Shown in pieces: positions 7,935-17,953 of a stretch of 64,000 bases of DNA (position 1 is its first letter; every line of letters starts with the position of its first letter). This DNA comes from an uncultured Prevotellaceae bacterium (GTDB lineage Bacteria > Bacteroidota > Bacteroidia > Bacteroidales > Bacteroidaceae): NCBI GenBank assembly GCA_947174945.1, contig CAMWKZ010000006.1, positions 20,479 to 84,478 of the forward strand, in the 5' to 3' direction. The notes beneath the pieces are model-generated. The model had not been told where the DNA came from. It saw nothing but the letters and a program-made list of their open reading frames with translations, and did not search any database. The translations under genes were made by a program, and so were the position numbers.

Positions 7935-8492
7935 ATGACAGAAAAGGAAAAATGCGCCAAAGGGTTGCTATACGATGCCAATTACGATACCGAGTTAATC
8001 CAAGAAAGGTTAGCTTGTCAAGAGCAGTGTTTTAATTTTAACAGCTTGCGTCCGTCTGAAGTTACAGCAAAGGCGGAAATAATATCACACTTATTTGGTA
8101 GGACAGGTAACGGATTTACCATATTAGCCCCTTTCACTTGTGACTATGGTTATAACATAGAGATTGGAGATAGTTTCTTTGCTAATTACAATCTCGTCAT
8201 TCTTGATGCAGCAAAAGTGTCTTTTGGAGATAATGTATTTATTGGCCCTAATTGCTCTTTCTATACCGCTATCCATCCACTTGATTCCGAAAGACGTAAT
8301 CAGGGTTTAGAATGTGCAAAGCCCATTGTTGTTGGAAATAACGTATGGTTTGGTGGTAATGTGGTAGTTCTGCCCGGGGTAACCATTGGTGATGATTGTG
8401 TAATAGGTGCAGGTAGCGTCGTAACGAAATCTGTTCCAGAATTTTCTGTAGTTGCTGGAAATCCTGCCCGCATAATTAGAACTTTGAAATAA
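7935..8492 (+). CDS. Maltose/galactoside O-acetyltransferase family (LbH hexapeptide) protein
   Basis: The 185-residue protein begins with the Maa/LacA N-terminal domain (MTEKEKCAKGLLYDANYD) and continues into left-handed beta-helix hexapeptide repeats (for example IGDSFFANYN, FGDNVFIGPN, VGNNVWFGGN, IGDDCVIGAGSVV). It ends in the usual VVAGNPARIIR. The catalytic histidine is expected in YTAIHPLD. The family moves acetyl from acetyl-CoA to sugar hydroxyls, and the true acceptor cannot be read from the sequence. It lies alone between the sdh terminator and the MATE gene. A TAGATTTG box at 7923-7930 is very close to the ATG and has no good -33 partner. Confidence 0.88.
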   Translation: MTEKEKCAKGLLYDANYDTELIQERLACQEQCFNFNSLRPSEVTAKAEIISHLFGRTGNGFTILAPFTCDYGYNIEIGDSFFANYNLVILDAAKVSFGDNVFIGPNCSFYTAIHPLDSERRNQGLECAKPIVVGNNVWFGGNVVVLPGVTIGDDCVIGAGSVVTKSVPEFSVVAGNPARIIRTLK

Positions 8493-8498
8493 AAGCAG

Positions 8499-8506
8499 TA
8501 CCTTTG
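8499..8506 (+). promoter_or_regulatory. Candidate -7 element ahead of the MATE gene
   Basis: TACCTTTG lies 8 bases before the ATG of the transporter gene. No TTTG sits 19-21 bases upstream, so this is a half-matching promoter inside the short gap after the acetyltransferase stop. If used, the transcript would have almost no leader for a start at 8515, or a short one for the alternative Met at 8533. Confidence 0.35.
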
Positions 8507-8514
8507 CAGCGCGA

Positions 8515-9906
8515 ATGAGAACTGAGAAAGATATGGAGAACCTGCAACGTGATAGTATTGACTTCGGACAGATGAACATTCCGTCGTTGTTCTGCAAACT
8601 GTTTTTTCCTACGCTGATGGGGATGATATTCAATGCAATGCTCAATGTGGCTGACGGTATGTTTGTGGGGCACGGAGTGGGCAGCGATGCACTGGCTGCC
8701 ATCAACATTGTTGCACCGCTATTTACGATTACCACGGGCATCGGACTTATGTTTGGTATTGGCGCATCGGTGGTGGCCAGCGTACATCTGTCGCGTGGCA
8801 ATATCAAGGCGGCCAATATCAACGTCACACAAGCCTTTATAGTGTCGCTACTCGTTATGTTGGCAATAGTGGTGGCTGTTGGTCTGTTTCACGAACAATT
8901 CATTCGCCTGCTCGGTGGTAGCGACCAGCTTCTGCCCTATGCCCGCGACTATTTGTTGCTCTTGCTGCCAGGCTGCCCATTCCTGCTGCTTGAGAGTATA
9001 GGGCTTATGCTGATACGCCTCGACGGTTCGCCACGCTATGCTATGATGTGCAACATAGTGCCGGCACTGATAAACATTGTACTCGACTATATGTTCATCT
9101 TCCCTTTTGGCATGGGTGTCGGTGGTGCTGCTTTGGCCACATCGCTGGGATGTGCCGTAGGTGGAGTGATGGTTGTGTGGTATTTTGCACGCTGTTCGCA
9201 GACGCTGAGGATGTACAGACTGAAGTTGTCGCGTACAAGTCTGCGGCTCACCATACGCAATGTGGGGTATATGACAAGGCTCGGCGCATCGGCTTTTCTC
9301 ACCGAGATAGCCATGTCGGTAATGATGCTTACGGGCAATTACGTCTTCATCCGTCAGATGGGCGAGGCTGGTGTGGCAGCGTTCAGTATAGCCTGCTATC
9401 TGTTTCCTCTGGTCTTCATGGTCAACAATGCTGTGGCGCAGGCTGCCCAGCCCATCATCAGCTATAACTACGGGGCAGGCAACGCTGCGAGAGTGCGCAA
9501 GGCATTGCGTACAAGCCTTGTGGCAGGCAGTATCTGCGGTTCGCTGGCTACGGTCTTGCTCTGTGTCTTCTCTGAGCCTATCGTTGGGCTTTTTCTCTCA
9601 CCCGAATATCCTGCCCATGCCATTGCCGCAAGTGGCATACCAGTATATGCCTCATGTGCGCTGTTCTTCGCCCTTAACATAGCCTTCATAGGCTATTACC
9701 AAAGCATTGAGCGTCCTATACGAGCCACCGTTTATACGCTCCTGCGTGGCATTATCCTGCTTGTACCCGCCTTTCTCATCTTGCCTGCGCTGTATGGCAA
9801 TACAGGGGCATGGCTGGCCATACCATGCGCCGAAGCACTCACGCTTGTAGTCATCGTAGCAGATTTTTATATTTCAGTTTTGGCAAAGTCTGGCAGATTA
9901 GCGTAA
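8515..9906 (+). CDS. MATE family multidrug/Na+ efflux transporter
   Basis: The 463-residue protein has about twelve hydrophobic segments in two similar halves, as in MATE antiporters, which expel drugs or metabolites in exchange for Na+ or H+. Family features include FFPTLMGMIFNAMLNVADGMFVGHGVG at the first helices and, in the second half, VAQAAQPIISYNYGAGN. An alternative start at residue 7 (MENLQRDSI) is equally plausible. The substrate is unknown. It converges on the DUF3791/DUF3990 cassette with a 9-base gap and no obvious terminator. Confidence 0.9.
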   Translation: MRTEKDMENLQRDSIDFGQMNIPSLFCKLFFPTLMGMIFNAMLNVADGMFVGHGVGSDALAAINIVAPLFTITTGIGLMFGIGASVVASVHLSRGNIKAANINVTQAFIVSLLVMLAIVVAVGLFHEQFIRLLGGSDQLLPYARDYLLLLLPGCPFLLLESIGLMLIRLDGSPRYAMMCNIVPALINIVLDYMFIFPFGMGVGGAALATSLGCAVGGVMVVWYFARCSQTLRMYRLKLSRTSLRLTIRNVGYMTRLGASAFLTEIAMSVMMLTGNYVFIRQMGEAGVAAFSIACYLFPLVFMVNNAVAQAAQPIISYNYGAGNAARVRKALRTSLVAGSICGSLATVLLCVFSEPIVGLFLSPEYPAHAIAASGIPVYASCALFFALNIAFIGYYQSIERPIRATVYTLLRGIILLVPAFLILPALYGNTGAWLAIPCAEALTLVVIVADFYISVLAKSGRLA

Positions 9907-9915
9907 TCAATGAAA

Positions 9916-10209
9916 TTACCCCATTCGTCCAGTCAGAAGCTCTGTTTCAAGTATGCTGTATATATAAGCTGTGCTTTGCGAAAATAAGCCTGTTTGCAAG
10001 TTCAGAATCTTACTATATGTTTCAGAGTTGTACACTCTGTTCAGAGCCTCTTTCATTGATAGATTACATTCTTTTATCAATCTCAAAGCCAGTTCCTTCA
10101 CAAGTTCTTCTATCATAAAGGTTGACTTCGAATGAGCGTAGACAGATGTCTCATTATCAGTCAGTCGAACGTTAACCAGCTCAATATTAGTCAAAGTCTC
10201 TTTATTCAT
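9916..10209 (-). CDS. DUF3791-like small protein, third gene of the DUF3990 cassette
   Basis: The 97-residue protein resembles DUF3791 proteins: an all-helical region with FMIEELVKELALRLIKECNLSMKEALNRVYNSETYSKILN, then a short tail ending QSTAYIYSILETELLTGRMG. No catalytic motif is visible. It overlaps the DUF3990 gene by four bases (ATGA type), so translation is likely coupled. DUF3791 genes commonly sit beside DUF3990 genes, and a neutralising or partner role is inferred from that, not shown. Base composition is lower in GC than the MATE gene next door, which suggests transfer. Confidence 0.75.
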   Translation of the reverse strand: MNKETLTNIELVNVRLTDNETSVYAHSKSTFMIEELVKELALRLIKECNLSMKEALNRVYNSETYSKILNLQTGLFSQSTAYIYSILETELLTGRMG

Positions 10210-10685
10210 AGCTTCCTCAGATATTTTAATGACCGTTCTGTGCTAAAAAAGTATTGGTAGGTTTCACCGCCCATGTGTTCAATCTCTTTTATAAACTGAG
10301 TCACGTCAATAATTCTTGCATTCAGCCTTCGCAGTTGATAACCTACTGTGTCGTTTGCTATAGGTCCAAATACAATATCATACTGGTGTCGTTGTTCATG
10401 GGATTTATTATCTCTGTTGAGTTGAATAAACTCACCCCATTCCATGCAGTAATGCTCAAATCGTCTATACCCTTCTCCCAGTTCTGCTAAGGCTTTTTCT
10501 TCGTCAAACTCAAACTGTGTGACAACTGGGTTGCCGCCAAAAATTAAAGACTTCTTAGCAGCCATTTCCTGAGCTTGTGTCATATCAGCTGAAAGATAAA
10601 AGCCTATTCCAAAGTCCTTGCCAGGTTTTGACTTGCTAAAGTCGATAGTCTCTATCTCGACATTTGACCCGTGATACAGAATCAT
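10206..10685 (-). CDS. DUF3990 protein, predicted ADP-ribosyltransferase-fold toxin or effector
   Basis: The 159-residue protein opens with MILYHGSNVEIE and continues KDFGIGFYLSADMTQAQEMA. H5 in YHGS and Y30 in GFYLS fall where ADP-ribosyltransferases keep the first two residues of their H-Y-E/Q triad. The C-terminal ETYQYFFSTERSLKYL would supply the third position (Q144 or E150). I recall DUF3990 as belonging to this fold. The acceptor is unknown. The gene overlaps DUF3791 genes on both sides by four bases, giving a tightly coupled three-gene unit like a toxin with one or two cognate small proteins. Confidence 0.75.
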   Translation of the reverse strand: MILYHGSNVEIETIDFSKSKPGKDFGIGFYLSADMTQAQEMAAKKSLIFGGNPVVTQFEFDEEKALAELGEGYRRFEHYCMEWGEFIQLNRDNKSHEQRHQYDIVFGPIANDTVGYQLRRLNARIIDVTQFIKEIEHMGGETYQYFFSTERSLKYLRKL

Positions 10686-10906
10686 GCTAATTTCCCTCCA
10701 TTCTTACGACAATACAAGGTTAAATCTTCTACCACACCTTCAAACGACTGGGTATGCTCTACGTTATAGAACTCATCCACGAAATCTATTCCCTTGAAGC
10801 GTTCCAGATAACGATATGCCTGCTGCGAATTTAGCGAGAACTTATCAGCAAATTCATTGACTACGGCAATGATATAAGCTACTTTATCTTCCAATCTAAC
10901 CTCCAT
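10682..10906 (-). CDS. DUF3791 small protein, first gene of the DUF3990 cassette
   Basis: The 74-residue helical protein (DKVAYIIAVVNEFADKFSLN, then AYRYLERFKGIDFVDEFYNV and SFEGVVEDLTLYCRKNG) matches the DUF3791 pattern. It is acidic, compact and has no enzyme motif. It is the promoter-proximal gene and overlaps the DUF3990 start by four bases, the arrangement of many antitoxin-toxin pairs. The antitoxin role is inference. A second, diverged DUF3791-like gene follows the DUF3990 gene, which is not the usual two-gene layout. Confidence 0.78.
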   Translation of the reverse strand: MEVRLEDKVAYIIAVVNEFADKFSLNSQQAYRYLERFKGIDFVDEFYNVEHTQSFEGVVEDLTLYCRKNGGKLA

Positions 10907-10937
10907 AGTCTTTTGAGTTAAATATTACTTTATGTGG

Positions 10938-10969
10938 CAAAAGTACGATAAAGTTCTGATATTTCCAAG
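10938..10969 (-). promoter_or_regulatory. Promoter of the DUF3791/DUF3990 cassette
   Basis: On the minus strand TACTTTTG (10938-10945) is preceded, after 20 bases, by CTTG (10966-10969), one mismatch from the -33 TTTG. It starts a transcript about 25-30 bases before the first DUF3791 ATG. It lies between that gene and the palindromic repeat at 11059-11205. The rest of 10970-11058 is AT-rich with nothing recognisable. Confidence 0.55.
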
Positions 10970-11058
10970 AGTTTATCCATCTTTCTTTGTTACATACCCT
11001 ATGAAGTTATTCTATATATCCCCCAGTTCGGAATAAAAATATTGTGCTTTTTTATAAT

Positions 11059-11205
11059 AGTATCTCCTTCGGGTAGCTCCAGTATCTATTTCGGTATGTT
11101 TTAGTATCTGTTTATATAGTAAACAGATACTGTTTAATGTGGAAATAGATACTGGAGCTACCCGAAGGAGATACTGGAGGCGGGAAGTTCGTTTGTGTTA
11201 CGCAA
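11059..11205. repeat. Palindromic repeat element A, copy 1 (147 bp)
   Basis: Outer arms 11059-11092 and 11142-11175 are a perfect 34-bp inverted repeat starting AGTATCTCCTTCGGGTAGC. Inside is a second inverted repeat with 12-bp arms (11103-11114 and 11120-11131, AGTATCTGTTTA). AGTATCT or its complement recurs six times. A conserved tail (to 11205) includes GAAGTTCGTTT and TACGCAA. A second copy of the same length and orientation, about 85 percent identical by eye, is at 54896-55042. It has no coding potential and is long enough for a strong RNA or cruciform hairpin. It fills most of the 10907-11210 intergenic stretch. Confidence 0.9.
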
Positions 11206-11210
11206 TTAAG

Positions 11211-12002
11211 CTATTCTTCATCGGTCTTCACTAACTCAAAAAAGCTACTTATTTCCTGTTGGTCTATTGCCTGACGAACATTGAAACGCTTTGTCTGGTC
11301 CATATATCCCTTGCGTCTCACCTTTATTTCTATCTGTACGTCTTGTGCATTACTCTCGGTAAGCCCGACAATGTTAAATCCGCGAGTTCCCTTGTAAGGG
11401 GTAGTGCCGAGATATAGCTCGTTAGTGTTTTTCACTTCATTGGGTACACTTGATATTACACGCCACATAATACGTGCTCCCTGCGGTTCCGAGTCAAAGA
11501 ACCAACGGATAATAGTCTTTTCCAATGATGTTTGGCCTGGTTTCTCACGTGTTACACGTTCCTGATTGTCATTATTGTTGGTGGTAGTGACATACGTTTC
11601 CATCAAGTCATCTTGATAGCTTGCCTTAAATGGTAAGAAGATTTCCTTTGATTCTGGTTTCATCATCGCACCCGTAGCAGCATCAACTCCCAGACCAGGC
11701 AATCCACCAAGCAAAATGTTCCATATAGTTGTGCAATTAAATTGTTTCTTTACGCTCACACTCACATCATCATATCCCTTTGCTGAGGCCTTGATAGTGG
11801 TAGGCTTAAAACCTCGCTTTATCTTTACCTTGTAAGGGAGAAAGATGTTTCTTTCCGTCTTACCATCATAGGTAAGATTAACAGGTGCCGTAACCTCGTC
11901 ATTTTTGATAGTTACTTTAGCCTGTGACCCACTGAGAATGGAAGCACACGATGTAAATAACAATGATGCCATAGCACCAATAAGAAGATTGTTTTTGTTC
12001 AT
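11211..12002 (-). CDS. Predicted PEGA-like lipoprotein
   Basis: The 263-residue protein starts with a type II signal peptide (MNKNNLLIGAMASLLFTSC), with the lipobox cysteine at residue 19, so it should be a lipoprotein. The region about 35-85 (LPYKVKIKRGFKPTTIKASAKGY) looks like a PEGA-type beta domain. The motif NILLGGLPGLGVDAATGAM near residue 95 is a small glycine-rich membrane-associated segment also seen in YceK-like lipoproteins. I do not recognise a specific function. The C-terminal half has a second PEGA-like stretch (SEPQGARIMWR to YLGTTPYKGT). No canonical promoter was found upstream, where the hairpin at 12054-12071 lies in its leader. Confidence 0.65.
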   Translation of the reverse strand: MNKNNLLIGAMASLLFTSCASILSGSQAKVTIKNDEVTAPVNLTYDGKTERNIFLPYKVKIKRGFKPTTIKASAKGYDDVSVSVKKQFNCTTIWNILLGGLPGLGVDAATGAMMKPESKEIFLPFKASYQDDLMETYVTTTNNNDNQERVTREKPGQTSLEKTIIRWFFDSEPQGARIMWRVISSVPNEVKNTNELYLGTTPYKGTRGFNIVGLTESNAQDVQIEIKVRRKGYMDQTKRFNVRQAIDQQEISSFFELVKTDEE

Positions 12003-12053
12003 AACTAACTATTTTTAGAATTAAATTAAGTAATTACTTCTTTAGTGTTCACC

Positions 12054-12071
12054 CTCCGACAAGGAGGTGTG
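12054..12071. repeat. Inverted-repeat hairpin, left copy
   Basis: CTCCGACAAGGAGGTGTG recurs in inverted orientation at 12205-12222. Each copy is itself a hairpin (CTCC/GGAG around GACAA), so the 169-bp segment 12054-12222 has hairpin termini facing each other, like a very small MITE or a duplicated terminator. The interior is AT-rich and holds an orphan promoter. Confidence 0.6.
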
Positions 12072-12146
12072 CATCTTGCTATATTGTAAGGTGTACTCCC
12101 TGCTATTTATCATCTTTAGTCCTAAATGTAATTTTTTATAATTTTA

Positions 12147-12178
12147 TTTGTGATTATTAGATATTTATTGTAATTTTG
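12147..12178 (+). promoter_or_regulatory. Orphan plus-strand promoter (TTTG-N20-TAATTTTG)
   Basis: TTTG 12147-12150 and TAATTTTG 12171-12178 with a 20-base gap make an ideal promoter. No plus-strand gene follows: the predicted transcript would start near 12185 and meet a 10-bp-stem hairpin after about 20 bases. It closely resembles the -7 region of the sdhC promoter, including the following GTGGCC. It may make a tiny or antisense RNA, or be a remnant. The intergenic stretch 12003-12302 otherwise holds only the two hairpins. Confidence 0.55.
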
Positions 12179-12203
12179 TGGCCAGATTTATATCGAAAAA
12201 GAT

Positions 12204-12228
12204 ACACACCTCCTTGTCGGAGGTGTGT
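12204..12228 (-). terminator. Terminator of the thiamine operon
   Basis: Perfect 10-bp arms ACACACCTCC (12204-12213) and GGAGGTGTGT (12219-12228) enclose a 5-base loop. Read on the minus strand the stem is followed by ATCTTTTTC, a proper U-rich tail. It lies about 75 bases after the thiD stop. Confidence 0.8.
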
Positions 12229-12302
12229 AATTTATTGGCCAAATTTTGCTTTTTATCTGTTAATTAAGCCAATATTATAGAAGCGAAAAAAAGGATAATA
12301 TG

Positions 12303-13073
12303 TCAGAATAGCCATAGTGGGCCGTTTCCTTTGCCTATATGCAGGTTGCGGCCTTGGGCTATGCCTTTGTCTATGACTGCTTTGGCTCCTTTTACGGCAT
12401 CGGGCAGTGGCAGGCCTGTTGCCAGTAGTGTGGCGATGGCACTGGATAGGGTGCATCCCGTGCCGTGCAGATTGTGGCTGTCTATGCGTTCAGAGCAATA
12501 TTCATGTGTGGAGCCGTCACACTCATAAAGTATATCGCGCATGATGTTGCCTGTGGCGTGGCCTCCTTTCAATAGAAATGCACAGTGGTAATGGTCTGTA
12601 AGGTATCTGCCTATGCTGTCGAGTTCTTCGTGTTCGGCACCCGCAAGGCGTTGCGCCTCTGGTATGTTTGGGGTGACAAGAGCGCAGAGCGGGAACAGAT
12701 TTTGCTTGATATATTCTATACACCCGTCTGTCATCAGTTGCGTACCGCTGGTGGAAATCATTACGGGGTCGCACACGACAGGCACGTCAAGCTGTGATAT
12801 GCTATCGACAATAATGTGCGCTGCCTGCTCATTGGGAATCATTCCGATTTTTACCGCTGCTACGCTTATGTCGCTGAATATGGCATCAAGCTGCGCCCGC
12901 AGCATCTCGTCGGGTACGGGCATTACCATCGTCACGCCCATTGTGTTCTGGGCTGTTAGTGCTGTGGGCACCGTTACGGCGTAGTGTCCCAGCGACGTTA
13001 TGGTTTTAATATCCTGCTGTATTCCCGCTCCAGCGCTTGTGTCGCTGCCGGCTATGCTTAGTATTGTCTTCAT
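12303..13073 (-). CDS. thiD: Hydroxymethylpyrimidine/phosphomethylpyrimidine kinase
   Basis: The 256-residue ribokinase-like protein phosphorylates HMP and then HMP-P to give HMP-PP, one of the two halves of thiamine. Visible are the N-terminal IAGSDTSAGAGIQQDIKT, the substrate segment TALTAQNTMGV, and the C-terminal catalytic motif LHGTGCTLSSAIATLLATG with its anion-hole glycines. It is the last gene of the riboswitch-controlled operon and starts four bases after the second ThiE-like gene, so it is co-translated with it. Length is normal for ThiD, and it has no ThiE fusion as seen in some bacteria. Confidence 0.96.
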   Translation of the reverse strand: MKTILSIAGSDTSAGAGIQQDIKTITSLGHYAVTVPTALTAQNTMGVTMVMPVPDEMLRAQLDAIFSDISVAAVKIGMIPNEQAAHIIVDSISQLDVPVVCDPVMISTSGTQLMTDGCIEYIKQNLFPLCALVTPNIPEAQRLAGAEHEELDSIGRYLTDHYHCAFLLKGGHATGNIMRDILYECDGSTHEYCSERIDSHNLHGTGCTLSSAIATLLATGLPLPDAVKGAKAVIDKGIAQGRNLHIGKGNGPLWLF

Positions 13074-13077
13074 TGTG

Positions 13078-13620
13078 CTATTCCCTCCATGCGTCGCCGA
13101 GTATCATCGCGCCGCCAAATCCCATGTCTTTTACTTCTGCAAGTCGGTCGAAAGTCACGCCTCCAAGTGCATATACCTTGTCGTCTATGATGCCTTCGCT
13201 CACTGCTTGCGCAATCTCTCTGGCGGTAAATGCCGATGTATATCCGCGCTTTGAGATTGAATCGAATATTGGCGATAGTGAAACATAGTTGCATAACGGT
13301 TTCCATTCTGTCAGTTCCTTCAGCGAATGGCAGCTCCGGCTCACGCTCCCCCGCCAACCTTGCGGTGGAGTGGGGAAGCGTGAGTTAAGATGTATGCCGT
13401 ATAACCCGTAGCGTTCTGCCAGCAACGGATGGTCATGGATAACCAGACGGCTGTGCCATTCTTGAGGTATCTCGCTTATCAGCCGTTCCATATCGTTCTT
13501 TGTTGCTCCCGGTTTGCGCAGGTGCAACATATCAATGTCCCCTCTGTCAAGCAGCCTTGCTATTGCGTCTGCCTCGCCAGCGAAGAACGAAGGCTTTGTT
13601 ATTACAATCGTTTTGAACAT
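13078..13620 (-). CDS. Second thiamine-phosphate synthase-like protein (ThiE/TenI family)
   Basis: This short 180-residue TIM-barrel protein shares the ThiE/TenI pattern: DMLHLRKPG, LVIHDHPLLAERY, GIHLNSR, SCHSLKEL, YVSLSPIFDSISKRGY and VYALGGV. The operon already has a full-length thiE (17954-18586). This divergent copy is therefore more likely TenI-like, a thiazole tautomerase that converts the ThiG product to the isomer used by ThiE, or a reduced ThiE. The choice cannot be made from sequence alone. Its start overlaps the end of thiH by 19 bases. Confidence 0.82.
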   Translation of the reverse strand: MFKTIVITKPSFFAGEADAIARLLDRGDIDMLHLRKPGATKNDMERLISEIPQEWHSRLVIHDHPLLAERYGLYGIHLNSRFPTPPQGWRGSVSRSCHSLKELTEWKPLCNYVSLSPIFDSISKRGYTSAFTAREIAQAVSEGIIDDKVYALGGVTFDRLAEVKDMGFGGAMILGDAWRE

Positions 13621-14735
13621 AAATCAAATGAGGCATCCCAGTCTTTCCACACAGGTTCGCGACCCAATTCTTTTAGGCGGCGGTTTATCTCAGCGGCGGT
13701 GCGGTCGTCCGACACGGTGAACTGCTCCAAGGCTTGCGGATAAGTATAATACCCTCCGGGGTTCACTTTCGACTCTGCCGACATCGTGGTTACGCCGAGT
13801 GTACACATATTGTCTCTGATGAACTCTGGCTCACGGGTACTATATGATATGTCCACGTCGTGGTCGAAGATACGCATGGCGAAGGTAACCTGCGCCAATT
13901 CGCGGTCGCTCACAAGGCAGTTGGGCTGAAATCCCTCGTTCTGTGCAGGGCGCATACGTGGGAAATTAACCGAGTATTTGGTCTTCCAGTAGTGCTTTTG
14001 CAGATAGCGCAGGTGGTAAGCCATCATCACTACGTCCGTGCGCCACTCCTTTTCCAAGCCCAGCAGTGCTCCCATTCCTATGGAGTGTACGCCGGCTTGC
14101 CCCATACGGTCAAAGCCATTGACGCGCCATTCGAAGTTGGATTTCATGCCAGCGGGGTGATATATCTTGTAGTTCTCCCTGTGATATGTCTCCTGAAAAC
14201 ATATAACGCCATTCAGGCCGTGCTTTGTCAGTTCGTGATACTCCTCGGTTTTCAGTGGCATCACCTCTATCTTGATATTCGAGAAGTACTTCTTTGCTAT
14301 CTCTATGGCCTTGGCCAGATATGGCACACCAGCCTTTGCAGGATTCTCGCCCGTTACGAGCAGGATATTCTCAAACGGTGCCAGTTTCTTGATGGCTTTG
14401 TATTCGTTCTCTATCTGCTCTGGAGTGAGGATAGTTCGCGCCATAGGATTAGAGCGATGGAAACCGCAATAGACGCAGGAGTTGGAACAAGAGTTGGTTA
14501 TATACAATGGTATGAACATAGACATTGTACGTCCGAACCGTTCCTCTGTGTATTTTCTCGACAGTCTGGCCATCTGCTCCAGAAAAGGTTCGGCGGCTGG
14601 CGATACCATAGCCATGAAGTCGTTAACATCGCAGCGCTCCTTGGCCAGTGCCCGCCTGACATCGTTTTCGGTCATCTGAGCAATGCGCTCTGTGGTTTCT
14701 TCCCAACTGATATTTAATAATTCTTCTGAAAACAT
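13602..14735 (-). CDS. thiH: 2-iminoacetate synthase ThiH (radical SAM)
   Basis: The 377-residue enzyme cleaves tyrosine with S-adenosylmethionine to give dehydroglycine for the thiazole ring, the anaerobic route. The radical SAM cluster motif is CSNSCVYCGF (C-x3-C-x2-C) near residue 78. Other ThiH features are VTGENPAKAGVPYL and NFPRMRPAQ. Having ThiH and not ThiO fits a strict anaerobe. It is preceded by thiF and overlaps the following ThiE-like gene. The N-terminal FSEELLNISWEE is the normal helical lead-in. Confidence 0.96.
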   Translation of the reverse strand: MFSEELLNISWEETTERIAQMTENDVRRALAKERCDVNDFMAMVSPAAEPFLEQMARLSRKYTEERFGRTMSMFIPLYITNSCSNSCVYCGFHRSNPMARTILTPEQIENEYKAIKKLAPFENILLVTGENPAKAGVPYLAKAIEIAKKYFSNIKIEVMPLKTEEYHELTKHGLNGVICFQETYHRENYKIYHPAGMKSNFEWRVNGFDRMGQAGVHSIGMGALLGLEKEWRTDVVMMAYHLRYLQKHYWKTKYSVNFPRMRPAQNEGFQPNCLVSDRELAQVTFAMRIFDHDVDISYSTREPEFIRDNMCTLGVTTMSAESKVNPGGYYTYPQALEQFTVSDDRTAAEINRRLKELGREPVWKDWDASFDLCSKRL

Positions 14736-14760
14736 TTTATTTCGTTGTATATTTCTTCTG

Positions 14761-17156
<2,396 letters not shown>

Positions 17157-17177
17157 TTAGGAAGTTAAGTATATGTG

Positions 17178-17948
17178 TTATTGCAGAAAGGCTGTCAGTG
17201 GCGAACTGGCCTCTGCCGAATTGCTGACGGCACCCAGTCCTGCCTCGTATGCCCTGCGGCCTGCTATGATGGCTTCTTTGAATGCCACTGCCATCTGTAC
17301 GGGGTCGCCAGCCACTGCTATGGCGGTGTTTACAAGACAGCAGTCGGCACCCATCTCCATTGCTTCGGCTGCATGGCTTGGCGCACCTATGCCGGCATCC
17401 ACCACTACAGGCACCGTTGCCTGCTCTATGATGATTTGCAGAAAGTCTTTCATGCGCAAGCCTTTGTTTGTACCTATGGGTGCGGCCAGCGGCATGACGG
17501 TAGCAGCGCCAGCCTCCTCCAGATGCTTGCACAGGGTGGGGTCGGCCTGACAATAGGGCAATACCACAAAGCCCAGCTTTACAAGTTGCTCCGTAGCCTT
17601 CAGCGTCTCTACCGAGTCGGGCAGCAGATAGCGCGGGTCTGGGTGTATCTCCAGCTTCAGCCAGTTGGTGCCGAAAGCCTCTCTCGCCATCTGTGCGGCA
17701 AATACAGCTTCTTCAGCGTTGCGCACTCCCGATGTGTTGGGCAACAGTTGTATGCCGGGGTTCTGCGTGATGTGTGTTAGCAGGTCGTCATGCTTGTCCT
17801 CCAGCTCCACCCGTTTCATGGCCACAGTCACCATTTCCGTCTCACTCGCCTTGATAGCTTCGGCCATCAGGGCATTGTTGTTGAATTTTCCTGTTCCGAG
17901 GAACAGACGGGAGTTAAACGTTCTTCCCGCAATAATCAGTTTGTCCAT
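17178..17948 (-). CDS. thiG: Thiazole synthase ThiG
   Basis: The 256-residue TIM-barrel protein condenses 1-deoxy-xylulose-5-phosphate, dehydroglycine and ThiS-thiocarboxylate into the thiazole phosphate. Visible motifs are RLFLGTGKF, the Schiff-base lysine region [29 protein letters not shown] and [30 protein letters not shown]. It starts five bases after thiE. The full family length and all core segments are intact. Confidence 0.96.
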   Translation of the reverse strand: MDKLIIAGRTFNSRLFLGTGKFNNNALMAEAIKASETEMVTVAMKRVELEDKHDDLLTHITQNPGIQLLPNTSGVRNAEEAVFAAQMAREAFGTNWLKLEIHPDPRYLLPDSVETLKATEQLVKLGFVVLPYCQADPTLCKHLEEAGAATVMPLAAPIGTNKGLRMKDFLQIIIEQATVPVVVDAGIGAPSHAAEAMEMGADCCLVNTAIAVAGDPVQMAVAFKEAIIAGRRAYEAGLGAVSNSAEASSPLTAFLQ

Positions 17949-17953
17949 ATTGT

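Noticed and set aside
11059..11205. Intrinsic terminator for the lipoprotein gene
   Set aside because: It lies just after that gene on the minus strand, but the nested palindrome is far longer than a terminator, lacks a U run directly after the stem, and recurs elsewhere in the window with a conserved tail.
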